Source of the DNA: Devosia sp.
Lineage (GTDB): Bacteria > Pseudomonadota > Alphaproteobacteria > Rhizobiales > Devosiaceae
Length of the DNA stretch: 64,000 nt
Assembly: GCA_016713105.1 (NCBI GenBank)
Contig: JADJPS010000020.1
Coordinates: 1-64,000 of the forward strand
Direction of reading: 5' to 3'
Position numbers and translations under genes: made by a program. This document shows, piece by piece, positions 33,722-42,568 of this stretch (position 1 is the first letter of the stretch; every line of letters starts with the position of its first letter). A model generated the notes under the pieces. That model had not been told where the DNA came from. It worked only from the letters and a program-made list of their open reading frames with translations, and searched no databases.

Positions 33722-35334
33722 TTGCGAAATTTGGGTTGGATCATAACACTGGCGGTGGGAGCGTTCTTGACGCTCATGCTGTCCGCTTTTGGGCAGGATG
33801 CCCCCTTCAAGATCCAGATGGGGGTGCTCACGGCCGTGCTCGGCCTGGCGGCCATCGTGCTGATGCGCCTGCCGGATCGGAAAGTGGCGCTGGCTGCTGC
33901 AGGGGAGGCGGAGGGCTACTTCGACGCACCCATTCGGGTGGGTTCCATCCTGGTGATGTTCTGGGGTGTCGTCGGCATGCTGGTCGGCGTGGTGGTTGCC
34001 CTGCAGCTCGCCTGGCCCGAGCTGAACTTCGGGCCCTATCTGAATTTCGGCCGCCTCCGTCCGCTGCACACCTCGGGCGTGGTCTTCGCCTTCGGTGGCA
34101 CGGCGCTGATCACCACCAGTTTCTACGTTGTCCAGCGCACCTCGCGGGCGCGCCTTCTCAGTGACTCGCTGGCCTGGTTCGTCTTCTGGGGCTACCAGCT
34201 GTTCATCGTCATGGCAGCGACGGGCTATCTGCTCGGTATCACCGAGGGGCGCGAGTACGCCGAGCCGGAGTGGTACACCGACCTGTGGCTCACCATCGTC
34301 TGGGTCGCTTACCTCGTGCTGTTCCTCGGCACGATCATCAAGCGCAAGGAACCCCACATCTACGTGGCGAACTGGTTCTATCTTGCCTTCATCGTCACCG
34401 TGGCGATGCTGCACGTGGTCAACAACCTCGCATCCCGGTCAGTTTCCTCGGCTCCAAGAGCTACTCGCTGTTCTCGGGCGTGCAGGACGCGCTGACCCAG
34501 TGGTGGTACGGCCACAACGCCGTTGGATTCTTCCTGACCGCCGGCTTCCTCGGCATGATGTACTACTACATGCCCAAGCAGGCCGGTCGGCCGGTCTACA
34601 GCTACCGGCTGTCGATCATCCACTTCTGGTCGCTGATCTTCCTCTACATCTGGGCCGGTCCGCACCACCTGCACTACACGGCCCTGCCCGACTGGGCGCA
34701 GACCCTTGGCATGGTGTTCTCGATCATGCTCTGGATGCCCAGCTGGGGCGGCATGATCAACGGCCTCATGACCCTGCGCGGGGCGTGGGACAAGATGCGC
34801 ACCGATCCGATCATCCGCATGATGGTCATCGCGGTCGCCTTCTACGGCATGTCGACCTTCGAGGGGCCGGTGATGTCGATCAAGTCGGTGAACGGGCTCA
34901 GCCATTATACGGACTGGACCATCGGCCACGTGCATTCGGGTGCGCTGGGCTGGGTCGGCATGATCACGTTCGGTGCGATCTACTTCATGGTGCCGCGCCT
35001 GTGGGGTCGCAAGCAGCTGTACTCGCTGCGCATGATCAACTGGCACTTCTGGCTCGCTACCGTCGGCATCGTCATCTACGCCTCGGTCATGTGGGTCAGC
35101 GGCATCACCCAGGGCCTGATGTGGCGCGAGTACGATGAGCAGGGCTTCCTCGTCTACTCCTTCGCGGAGACCGTGGCGGCACTGCATCCCTACTACATCG
35201 CCCGGGCTGTCGGTGGTGCTCTCTACCTCGCCGGTACCATCGTCATGGCGGTCAACGTCTGGATGACCATCAAGGGCAAGGTCCGCAACGAGCGTCCCAT
35301 GGCCGCTCCTGCCAACCTCCAGCCTGCCGAGTAA
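33722..35334 (+). pseudogene. ccoN: cbb3 cytochrome oxidase subunit I (CcoN), one-base frameshift
   Basis: Catalytic subunit of the high-affinity terminal oxidase. The likely TTG start at 33722 follows AGGGGGCGACG. The first half reads to NWFYLAFIVTVAMLHVVNNL and the second half resumes in the next frame as IPVSFLGSKSYSLFSGVQD. A missing C at 34430-34431 (GCATCC for GCCATCC) explains it. All metal ligands are present across the two frames: RPLHTSGVVF (heme b), WWYGHNAVGFFLTAGFLG with His and Tyr region, GPHHLHYT (CuB), and IGHVHSGALGW (hemes). The gene leads a complete ccoNOQP operon, so a sequencing error is as likely as a true mutation. Confidence 0.9.
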
Positions 35335-35344
35335 GGAGCAAGGA

Positions 35345-36076
35345 ATGTCTCTTCTTGAAAAACATGGCGTCATCGAACGCAACGCCTCGCTGCTCCTTGT
35401 TCTCTCGCTGCTGGTCGTGACCGTCGGCGGTATCGTGGAGATCGCCCCGCTGTTCTACTTCCAGAACACGATCGAGAAGGTGGACGGGATGCGCCCGTAC
35501 ACCCCCCTCGAACTGGCAGGCCGCAACATCTACCTGCGCGAGGGGTGCTACGTCTGCCACAGCCAGATGATCCGTCCGTTCCGTGACGAGGTCGAACGCT
35601 ACGGTCACTACTCGCTGGCAGCGGAGTCGATGTACGATCATCCGTTCCAGTGGGGCTCGAAGCGCACCGGGCCGGACTTGGCTCGGGTCGGCGGGCGCTA
35701 CTCCGACGTCTGGCACGTCGAGCACCTGACCAATCCGCAGGCGCTCGTGCCGGAGTCGATCATGCCCAGGTACGGCTTCCTGTCGCAGGCGGAACTCGAC
35801 TACCGCAACATCGCAGCAGATCTGAAGGTCAACGCCATTCTCGGCGTGCCGTACAGTGAGGAGGCGATCGCCAATGCTGCGGCAGACCTGGTAGCCCAGG
35901 CCACCGTCGATGGTGACACCTCGGGACTTGCGTCGCGCTATGCGAATGCACGCGCCGCTGATTTCGACGGCAATCCCGCCAAGGTAACCGAGATGGATGC
36001 GGTCGTTGCCTACCTGCAGATGCTGGGCACGCTGGTTGACTTCACGACCTACGACGCCAAGGCGAACTACCGCTGA
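35345..36076 (+). CDS. ccoO: cbb3 oxidase monoheme subunit CcoO
   Basis: 243 aa, membrane-anchored (helix LLLVLSLLVVTVGGIVEIAP) monoheme cytochrome c. Heme motif CYVCH at residues 68-72 in the highly conserved NIYLREGCYVCHSQMIRPFR. GTGCCDL-type region seen as KRTGPDLARVGGRYS and Met ligand region ESIMPRYGFL. Passes electrons from CcoP to CcoN. Ten bases after ccoN, with GGAGCAAGGA as ribosome site. Confidence 0.97.
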   Translation: MSLLEKHGVIERNASLLLVLSLLVVTVGGIVEIAPLFYFQNTIEKVDGMRPYTPLELAGRNIYLREGCYVCHSQMIRPFRDEVERYGHYSLAAESMYDHPFQWGSKRTGPDLARVGGRYSDVWHVEHLTNPQALVPESIMPRYGFLSQAELDYRNIAADLKVNAILGVPYSEEAIANAAADLVAQATVDGDTSGLASRYANARAADFDGNPAKVTEMDAVVAYLQMLGTLVDFTTYDAKANYR

Positions 36077-36088
36077 GCGAGGAGCAAA

Positions 36089-36274
36089 ATGGACATTTCT
36101 CACTACGATGCGCTCCGGCACTTCGCCGACAGTTGGGGGCTCGTCTACATGATGGCGATCTTCCTGGCGGTGGTGGCCTTCCTCTTCCGCCCTGGCGCCA
36201 AGTCCCACGCGGATGCGGCAGCCCGCATTCCCCTCGATGATGCCCACCCCTTGCAGCGGGGCAATGACAGATGA
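36089..36274 (+). CDS. ccoQ: cbb3 oxidase small subunit CcoQ
   Basis: 61 aa with one membrane helix (LVYMMAIFLAVVAFLFRPG) and the usual FRPGAKSHADAAARIPL tail. Stabilises the oxidase complex. ATGA overlap with ccoP. Confidence 0.93.
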   Translation: MDISHYDALRHFADSWGLVYMMAIFLAVVAFLFRPGAKSHADAAARIPLDDAHPLQRGNDR

Positions 36275-37137
36275 GCACGCACGAAATCGACGACCTCACA
36301 GGCACCCAGACGACCGGCCACGAGTGGGACGGCATCAAGGAGCTGAACACCCCCCTGCCGCGCTGGTGGCTGTGGACCTTCTATGGCTGTATCCTGTTCT
36401 CGATCGGCTACACCATCGCCTACCCGGCCTGGCCGCTGATCTCTTCGGCGACCACGGGCGTGCTCGGCTTCTCCACTCGCGCCAACCTCGACGCCGATCT
36501 CGCGGCGGCCAAGGCGGCGCAGGGCGGCCTGCTCGAGCAGGTGGCGGCAACCCCGATCGAGGAGATTCCGGCGAATGCCGACCTCGCTCGCTTCGCCACC
36601 GCCGGCGGCAAGTCGCTGTTCAAGGTCTACTGCTCGCAGTGCCATGGGACCGGCGCCGCGGGATCGGTGGGGTACCCCAACCTCAACGACGATGAGTGGA
36701 TCTGGGGTGGCTCGATTGATCAGATCCACACCACCATCACCCATGGAGCGCGTTCCGACGCCGACCCCGATACGCGCTACAACATCATGCCGAACTTCGG
36801 CGCCGATCAGGTGCTGGATTCGGCACAGATCGACACTGTGGCCAAGCAGGTGGCGTCGCTCTCCGGCATCGAGGGCGGTGCGGCAAGCGACGAAGGCGCG
36901 ACGATCTTCGCCGAGAACTGCGCCGCCTGTCACGGCGAGGCAGGCGAGGGCATGGCCGATCTGGGCGGGCCGTCGCTGACCGATCAGGTCTGGCTCTACC
37001 AGGGCAGCCTCGAAGCGATCAAGGCGCAGATCAACCAGGCGAGACACGGCGTTATGCCGGCCTGGGGCGCCCGTCTGGGCGACACCGCAGTCAAGCAGCT
37101 GGCGGTCTACGTTCACAGTCTCGGCGGCGGACAATAG
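36271..37137 (+). CDS. ccoP: cbb3 oxidase diheme subunit CcoP
   Basis: 288 aa. N-terminal DGIKELNTPLPRWWLWTFYG and a single membrane anchor, then two cytochrome c domains with CSQCH at residues 121-125 and CAACH at 217-221. Each has a Met ligand (NIMPNFG, GVMPAWG). Accepts electrons from the bc1 complex through a soluble cytochrome. Last gene of the operon, followed by a strong terminator. Confidence 0.97.
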   Translation: MSTHEIDDLTGTQTTGHEWDGIKELNTPLPRWWLWTFYGCILFSIGYTIAYPAWPLISSATTGVLGFSTRANLDADLAAAKAAQGGLLEQVAATPIEEIPANADLARFATAGGKSLFKVYCSQCHGTGAAGSVGYPNLNDDEWIWGGSIDQIHTTITHGARSDADPDTRYNIMPNFGADQVLDSAQIDTVAKQVASLSGIEGGAASDEGATIFAENCAACHGEAGEGMADLGGPSLTDQVWLYQGSLEAIKAQINQARHGVMPAWGARLGDTAVKQLAVYVHSLGGGQ

Positions 37138-37160
37138 GCAGCACCGCAGCCGCAGAAGGA

Positions 37161-37193
37161 GGGGGGCGACCGCAAGCGCCCCCCTCGCTTTTT
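37161..37193 (+). terminator. Rho-independent terminator after ccoNOQP
   Basis: Stem GGGGGGCG (37161-37168) with CGCCCCCC (37177-37184), loop ACCGCAAG, then TCGCTTTTT. It separates ccoNOQP from ccoGHIS, which has its own FNR box. Confidence 0.85.
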
Positions 37194-37204
37194 GGGGATT
37201 GTGA

Positions 37205-37218
37205 TTGACGCAGATCAA
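37205..37218. promoter_or_regulatory. FNR/FixK box before ccoG
   Basis: TTGACGCAGATCAA, one base from TTGAT-N4-ATCAA. Centre 68 bp before the ccoG ATG, giving a leader of about 27 nt at class II spacing. Confidence 0.82.
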
Positions 37219-37279
37219 TCACCCTTCACCCCCGCCATGGGACAAGCGCTGAACCACTATCAGCGAATGCGAACAGAAC

Positions 37280-38839
37280 ATGCTTGCGGACCAGCAGCCT
37301 GACACTCACGAGAGCTACGACGTCGAGGCGGTGAATTCGCCCAAGCGACGCCAGCCGCTCTATGCTGCGCGCAAGAAGATTTTCCCCAAGCGTGCCAGTG
37401 GCACCTTCCGCAAGTTCAAGTGGCTGGTGATGCTGATCACGCTCGGCATCTACTACATCACCCCCTGGCTGCGCTGGGACCGTGGTCCATACGCGTCCGA
37501 TCAGGCCGTGCTGATCGACCTTGAGCACCGGCGCTTCTTCTTCTTCTTCATCGAGATCTGGCCACAGGAATTCTACTACGTCGCCGGCATGCTGGTGATG
37601 GCCGGCATCGGGCTGTTCCTCGTGACCTCGACCGTCGGTCGCGCCTGGTGCGGCTATGCGTGTCCACAGACCGTCTGGGTCGATCTGTTCCTTGTTGTCG
37701 AGCGAGCGATCGAAGGCGACCGCAATGCGCGCATCAAGCTGGACGCAGCCCCATGGAGCCTTGACAAGATCTGGAAGCGGGTCAGCAAGCACGCGATCTG
37801 GGTTCTCATCGGGGTGGCGACCGGCGGCGCATGGATATTCTATTTCGCCGACGCGCCGGCGCTGCTGCAGGACGTGGTGACCCTGCAGGCCCCGTTGGTC
37901 GCCTATGTCACCATCGCCCTGCTCACCGCCACGACCTATGTCTTCGGCGGGCTGATGCGCGAGCAGGTCTGCATCTACATGTGTCCCTGGCCCCGCATCC
38001 AGGGCGCCATGCTCGACGAGAACTCGCTGACCGTCACCTACAATGGCTGGCGCGGCGAGCCGCGCACGCGGCACGCCAAGAAGGCCATCGCCGAGGGCAA
38101 GCCGGTGGGCGACTGCGTCGACTGCAACGCCTGCGTTGTTGTCTGCCCGATGGGTATCGACATCCGCGACGGGCAGCAACTCGCGTGCATCACCTGCGCC
38201 CTGTGCATTGATGCGTGCGACGATGTGATGACCAGACTGGGCAAGGAGAAGAGCCTCATCTCCTATACCACGCTGAACGACTACAACCGCAACATGGCCC
38301 TGGCAACGACCCCGGAAGGCACCATCGAGCCTTCGCGCGTGCGCGACGCTGCCGGCAAGTTCATCGACAAGATCCGGCACACCACCTGGCGCTCGATCGT
38401 CCGGCCGCGCACCGTGCTCTACTTCATCGGCTGGGCCGCGATCGGCCTCGCCATGCTGACTGTCCTCTCGTTGCGTTCGCCACTCGACATCAACGTCCTG
38501 CACGACCGCAATCCGCTCTACGTGCTGCTCAAGGATGGCACCGTCCGCAACGGCTACGAGGTCAAGATTCTCAACATGACGCCCGAGCCGCGCACCGTGA
38601 CCCTGCACCTCGACGGACTGCCCGGGGGCACCCTGTCCATGGCCGACAGCAAGGGCACCAGCGAACCTGACCTCACCCTCGAGCTCGAACCCGACAAGGT
38701 GCTGCCTCTCAGGCTCTACGTGCACGCAGATCCCGCCGGGCTGACGGCGCGACAGACCGGCTTCACCATGGTCATCGACAGCACCGACGGTATTCGCGCC
38801 GCAACCAGGGCCAATTTCGAAGCGCCGGAGAAGAAGTGA
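37280..38839 (+). CDS. ccoG: Cytochrome oxidase accessory ferredoxin-like protein CcoG
   Basis: 519 aa membrane iron-sulfur protein (FixG/RdxA), implicated in copper reduction for CuB assembly. Membrane helices early in the protein, conserved WCGYACPQTVWVDLF, then two 4Fe-4S motifs: CVDCNACVVVCPMGIDI and CITCALCIDACDDVM. A C-terminal immunoglobulin-like periplasmic domain (NGYEVKILNMTPEPRTVTLH) completes the family layout. The stop overlaps the ccoH ATG (TGATG). Confidence 0.96.
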   Translation: MLADQQPDTHESYDVEAVNSPKRRQPLYAARKKIFPKRASGTFRKFKWLVMLITLGIYYITPWLRWDRGPYASDQAVLIDLEHRRFFFFFIEIWPQEFYYVAGMLVMAGIGLFLVTSTVGRAWCGYACPQTVWVDLFLVVERAIEGDRNARIKLDAAPWSLDKIWKRVSKHAIWVLIGVATGGAWIFYFADAPALLQDVVTLQAPLVAYVTIALLTATTYVFGGLMREQVCIYMCPWPRIQGAMLDENSLTVTYNGWRGEPRTRHAKKAIAEGKPVGDCVDCNACVVVCPMGIDIRDGQQLACITCALCIDACDDVMTRLGKEKSLISYTTLNDYNRNMALATTPEGTIEPSRVRDAAGKFIDKIRHTTWRSIVRPRTVLYFIGWAAIGLAMLTVLSLRSPLDINVLHDRNPLYVLLKDGTVRNGYEVKILNMTPEPRTVTLHLDGLPGGTLSMADSKGTSEPDLTLELEPDKVLPLRLYVHADPAGLTARQTGFTMVIDSTDGIRAATRANFEAPEKK

Positions 38840-39336
38840 TGAAATCGACCAACGCCGCAGCGCCGGGCACCTTCACGGGCCGGCACATGCTGTTCGTGAT
38901 GCTGGCGTTCTTCGGCACCGTCATCGCCGTGAACATCACCATGGCGGTGTTCTCGGCCACCAGCTGGACCGGGCTCGTTGTCAGCAATTCCTATGTCGCG
39001 AGCCAGGAGTTCGAGACCAAGCGCCAGTCTCACCTGCAGCAGCAGGCAGCAGGCTGGTCCCCGGTCTTTTCCTATGCCGACGGTGTTGCGACGCTGACAC
39101 TGGCCGACGGCGCCGGAGCCCCGGTCGAGCTCGGCAGGGTGACCGTCAAGTTCAACCGCCCTGTCGGTGGTCACGACGACCAGTCGCTCGAGCTGCAACG
39201 CGGTGCCGGCGCGAGCTATGTCGCAGTAGTCAGCCTTGGTGATGGCGTCTGGGACGCCTGGGTCGAGGCGCCCGAAACCGAACTCGGCCCCTTCGAGTTG
39301 CACGAGCGCTTCAAGCTTGGGGTGACCGGCAAGTGA
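38839..39336 (+). CDS. ccoH: cbb3 oxidase assembly protein CcoH
   Basis: 165 aa FixH family. ATG at 38839, overlapping the ccoG stop. N-terminal membrane helix (MLFVMLAFFGTVIAVNITMA) followed by the conserved WTGLVVSNSYVASQEFE and a periplasmic beta domain (GRVTVKFNRPVGGHDD). Needed for stable CcoN assembly. Overlaps ccoI by four bases. Confidence 0.94.
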   Translation: MKSTNAAAPGTFTGRHMLFVMLAFFGTVIAVNITMAVFSATSWTGLVVSNSYVASQEFETKRQSHLQQQAAGWSPVFSYADGVATLTLADGAGAPVELGRVTVKFNRPVGGHDDQSLELQRGAGASYVAVVSLGDGVWDAWVEAPETELGPFELHERFKLGVTGK

Positions 39337-41588
39337 CCTGCTGCACGCCGGACGGCGAAGTCCAGATCACCGGGCCGACCGGGATCGAGACCGACGACGA
39401 GGCGCTGTTGACGCTCAGCCGAAAGCTCGGCGACGGCACCTGCCAACTGGAGTTCGCGGTTCCCGACGCGCATTGCGCCGCCTGCATCCGCTCGATCGAG
39501 ACCGGCCTTGCCAGGCTGCCCGCGGTCAAGGGGGCTCGTGTCAACCTCACCCGGCGCCGCGTGCGGGTGACGTTCGATCCGGCGCGAGGGCGACCCTCCG
39601 ACCTGGCTCCGGCCATCGTCGCCAGCGGCTATCACACCTACGCGCTCGATCCGAGCCAGGACGAGGACGGCGATCCCGTGTTGCGCGAACTGGTGCGCGC
39701 GCTGGCCGTCGCCGGCTTTGCTGCCGGCAACATCATGCTGTTTTCCGTATCGGTCTGGGCCGGGGCAAACGATGCGACGCGCGACCTGTTCCACTGGCTG
39801 TCGGCTCTGATCGCGCTACCGGCGGTCGCCTACTCGGGGCGGATCTTCTTCCGCTCTGCCTGGCGCGCGCTGCGGGTCGGCCACACCAACATGGATGTGC
39901 CGATCTCGATCGGGGTACTGCTGGCCACCGGGTTGAGCCTCGTCGAGACCGTCCGGTCGGGGGCGCACGCTTATTTCGACGCCTCGACCATGCTGCGCTT
40001 CTTCCGTCTGGCCGGTCGCACGCTCGATCACCTGATCCGCGAGAAGGCCCGCAGCGCCACCACAAATCTCGCCCGTATCGCGCCGCGCGGCGCGACCCGG
40101 CTCAGCCCCGACGGGCGTCGCGACTACCTGCCGGTCGACGAGATCGAGCCGGGCATGACCCTCGAACTCAGGGCCGGCGATCGCGTGCCGGTCGACAGCA
40201 TCGTCCTCTCGCCCGCCGCCACCTTCGACTACTCGATCGTGACCGGCGAATCGGCGCCGCTCGAACTGGCGGCCGGGGCGGCGGTTGCCGCCGGCGCCAA
40301 CAACCTTGGCGGCCTGATCGAACTGCGCGCAGAGAAGCGTTCTGCCGACTCGCTGCTCGCCCGCATGGTCGGACTGATGGAAGCGGCGGAGGGCGCCAAG
40401 ACCAGGCGCCGCCGCATTGCTGACCGTGCGGCAGCCGTGTACGCGCCGGTCGTGCACACCATCGCGATTGCGACGTTCCTCGGCTGGGGCCTGCTGACGG
40501 CCGACTGGCATGCCGCTCTGCTCAACGCGGTGGCGGTCCTCATCATCACCTGCCCCTGTGCCCTCGCCCTTGCCGTGCCGATCGTGCATGTCGTCGCCGC
40601 CGGACGGCTGTTCGAGCGCGGCGTGCTGATGAAGGACGGTGCGGCGCTCGAACGCGCCGCCGAAGCCGACTCGGTGGCCTTCGACAAGACCGGTACGTTG
40701 ACGGTGGGCCGTCCCCGCCTCATCGAGCATCAGGACGGAGGTGACGAGGCGCGTCGGATCGCCGCGGCGCTGGCCCGGAGTTCCACTCATCCCCTGTCGC
40801 GCACCATAGCCGCGACGCTGCCCGATCCGGGCGCCCTCGACATCGAGGTGACCGAGGTCGCCGGCCGTGGCATCGAGGGGCGCATCGGCGAAGATGTCTG
40901 GCGTTTCGGCAGCCCGGCGTGGTGCGGTCTCGCCGGTGCGCCGCTGCCGGACGCGACCGAGGTCTGGCTGTCGCGCAACGACCACGTCGTCGGATTCTTC
41001 CGGTTCGAGGATGAGATTCGCCCCGATGCCGCCGCTGCCGTCGAACAGCTCGATGCGTTGCGTCTGCCGGTCCGCCTGCTGTCGGGCGATGCGCAGCGGC
41101 CGGTTGCTGCTGTCGCTGCGCAGGTCGGGATCTGGGATGCCAAGGCGCACCTGCTGCCCGAGGACAAGATGGCCGACGTCGCCATTGGTCGCACCATGAT
41201 GGTCGGTGACGGGCTCAACGATGCGCCGGCCCTGCGCGCCGCGAGTGTGTCGATGGCCCCCTCCAGCGCCACCGATATCGGCCGGAGCGCCGCCGATTTC
41301 GTGTTCACCGGCGGTGCCCTGAGTGCCGTGCCCTTCGTCATCCAGACGGCGCGCCGCGCTGCAGCCATCGTCAACCAGAACCTCATCATCGCCATCGGCT
41401 ACAACGCCATCGCCGTCCCGTTGGCTGTGTTCGGCCACGTGACGCCCCTGATTGCCGCCATCGCGATGTCGTCGTCGTCGATCATCGTCGTGGCCAATGC
41501 CTTCCGGCTGCGCTTCGGTGGCTTCGCGGTTCGCCGACAGGCAGCCGATGCCGGCGGCAGCGCCAGGCTCACGGAGGCCGCCGCGTGA
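39333..41588 (+). CDS. ccoI: Copper-exporting P1B-type ATPase CcoI
   Basis: 751 aa FixI/CopA2-type pump that supplies copper to the periplasmic side for cbb3 assembly. GTG start at 39333 inside the ccoH stop. N-terminal metal-binding-type domain with CAAC at residues 48-51 (DAHCAACIRSIE). Membrane copper site CPC at 407-409 (ITCPCALALAVP). Phosphorylation DKTGT at Asp451. Hinge GDGLNDAPAL near the end. A stray CC pair sits at the extreme N-terminus (MTCC), as in several FixI proteins. Overlaps ccoS by four bases. Confidence 0.96.
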   Translation: MTCCTPDGEVQITGPTGIETDDEALLTLSRKLGDGTCQLEFAVPDAHCAACIRSIETGLARLPAVKGARVNLTRRRVRVTFDPARGRPSDLAPAIVASGYHTYALDPSQDEDGDPVLRELVRALAVAGFAAGNIMLFSVSVWAGANDATRDLFHWLSALIALPAVAYSGRIFFRSAWRALRVGHTNMDVPISIGVLLATGLSLVETVRSGAHAYFDASTMLRFFRLAGRTLDHLIREKARSATTNLARIAPRGATRLSPDGRRDYLPVDEIEPGMTLELRAGDRVPVDSIVLSPAATFDYSIVTGESAPLELAAGAAVAAGANNLGGLIELRAEKRSADSLLARMVGLMEAAEGAKTRRRRIADRAAAVYAPVVHTIAIATFLGWGLLTADWHAALLNAVAVLIITCPCALALAVPIVHVVAAGRLFERGVLMKDGAALERAAEADSVAFDKTGTLTVGRPRLIEHQDGGDEARRIAAALARSSTHPLSRTIAATLPDPGALDIEVTEVAGRGIEGRIGEDVWRFGSPAWCGLAGAPLPDATEVWLSRNDHVVGFFRFEDEIRPDAAAAVEQLDALRLPVRLLSGDAQRPVAAVAAQVGIWDAKAHLLPEDKMADVAIGRTMMVGDGLNDAPALRAASVSMAPSSATDIGRSAADFVFTGGALSAVPFVIQTARRAAAIVNQNLIIAIGYNAIAVPLAVFGHVTPLIAAIAMSSSSIIVVANAFRLRFGGFAVRRQAADAGGSARLTEAAA

Positions 41589-41731
41589 CCGGGCTGACGT
41601 TCCTCATCCCGATCGCCATCGGCCTCGGCCTGCTGGCGCTCGTGACCTTCCTGTGGACCCTGAAGTCGGGGCAGTACGACGATCTCGAGGGCGCGAGCCA
41701 GCGCATTCTCGATGATGACGATGGGCCGTGA
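41585..41731 (+). CDS. ccoS: cbb3 oxidase maturation protein CcoS
   Basis: 48 aa from the GTG at 41585, overlapping the ccoI stop. One helix (LTFLIPIAIGLGLLALVTFL) followed by WTLKSGQYDDLEGASQRIL and an acidic end, the canonical FixS form. Required for cofactor insertion into CcoN. Ends four bases before the convergent fnr gene. Confidence 0.93.
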   Translation: MTGLTFLIPIAIGLGLLALVTFLWTLKSGQYDDLEGASQRILDDDDGP

Positions 41732-41735
41732 GGGC

Positions 41736-42452
41736 TCAGCCGGCCCGCCGCCGCAGGGCGGCGAGGTCGGGCACCGTCACATGGCGGTGATTCTCGATCG
41801 TCACCAGCCCCTCGTTGCGCAGCTTGCTGATCTGGCGCGACACCGTCTCGATGGTGAGGCCGAGGAAGTCCGCCATGTCGCCGCGTCCGAGCGGAAGCTC
41901 GAAGCTGACCGGGCTGGCCTCGCTGCCGCCGGCGGTGCGACTGGCCACCAGCAGCAGCAGGCTCGCGACGCGTTCCGCCGCGGTCTTCCGACCGAGCGTG
42001 ACCATCCATTCGCGGGCCTCGTCGAGTTCCTGCAGCGATTGGTCGAGCAGCCGTCTCTTCAGCTCGTTGCTGCCCGCCACCAGCGTCTCCAGCACCAGCT
42101 TGGGCACGCGGCACAGGTCCACTTCCGAGGCGGCCTCGGCGGTGATCGGGCTTTCGGTTCCGAACAGGCGCCCCATCAGGTCGGGGGCAAATTGCAGACC
42201 GACGAGCTGTTGCCGGCCGTCGCGCAAGACCCGCGACAGCTTCACCACGCCGTCCGTCACGTTGGCATAGCTGGTGATCTCGTCGCTCTCGATCGCCAGT
42301 GCCTCGCCCGGCCGATGATGCGTGTGTCGAGTGTGGGTGGCGAGCACGCCCAGTTCGGCCGGCGTCAACGAGGCGCACATGCCGTCATGCCGCGCACTGC
42401 AACTGCGGCAGACCTGCGGAATCTCCACATCGTTCAACGCCTTGATCGTCAC
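41736..42452 (-). CDS. fnrL: FNR-type oxygen-sensing regulator
   Basis: About 238 aa from a GTG at 42452. The longer frame from 42545 would run through the FNR box and is unlikely. N-terminal iron-sulfur ligands CRSCSARHDGMC (C-x2-C-x7-C) and a central Cys (VDLCRVPK) give the four Cys of a 4Fe-4S FNR. cAMP-binding-like beta roll, then helix-turn-helix LGRGDMADFLGLTIETVSRQ, whose E-T-V-S-R matches FNR recognition of TTGAT. The box at 42508 lies 62 bp from this start, so it probably regulates itself. FnrL/FnrN is the best name by context. Confidence 0.9.
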   Translation of the reverse strand: MTIKALNDVEIPQVCRSCSARHDGMCASLTPAELGVLATHTRHTHHRPGEALAIESDEITSYANVTDGVVKLSRVLRDGRQQLVGLQFAPDLMGRLFGTESPITAEAASEVDLCRVPKLVLETLVAGSNELKRRLLDQSLQELDEAREWMVTLGRKTAAERVASLLLLVASRTAGGSEASPVSFELPLGRGDMADFLGLTIETVSRQISKLRNEGLVTIENHRHVTVPDLAALRRRAG

Positions 42453-42507
42453 CTTCGCGCTCCCCGCTGCGTCGGCTGGAGTGGTGCCACATGCACCGTT
42501 TCCCGAT

Positions 42508-42521
42508 TTGATCCGGATCAA
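42508..42521. promoter_or_regulatory. FNR/FixK box, divergent fnr / hemN
   Basis: TTGATCCGGATCAA is a perfect match to TTGAT-N4-ATCAA. Class II spacing fits fnr best (start near 42473, leader about 21 nt). For hemN the same spacing would put the start within its ribosome site, so there the box may act from another geometry or as an autorepressor for fnr. Confidence 0.87.
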
Positions 42522-42568
42522 GGAGTTAATCGGTGGAAGAGGCAAATAGCTCTCAGGAGAGAGTTTCC

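Noticed and set aside
42453..42545. Longer N-terminus for the FNR-type regulator
   Set aside because: It would place the start codon upstream of the FNR box at 42508-42521, and the extra residues do not resemble FNR proteins.
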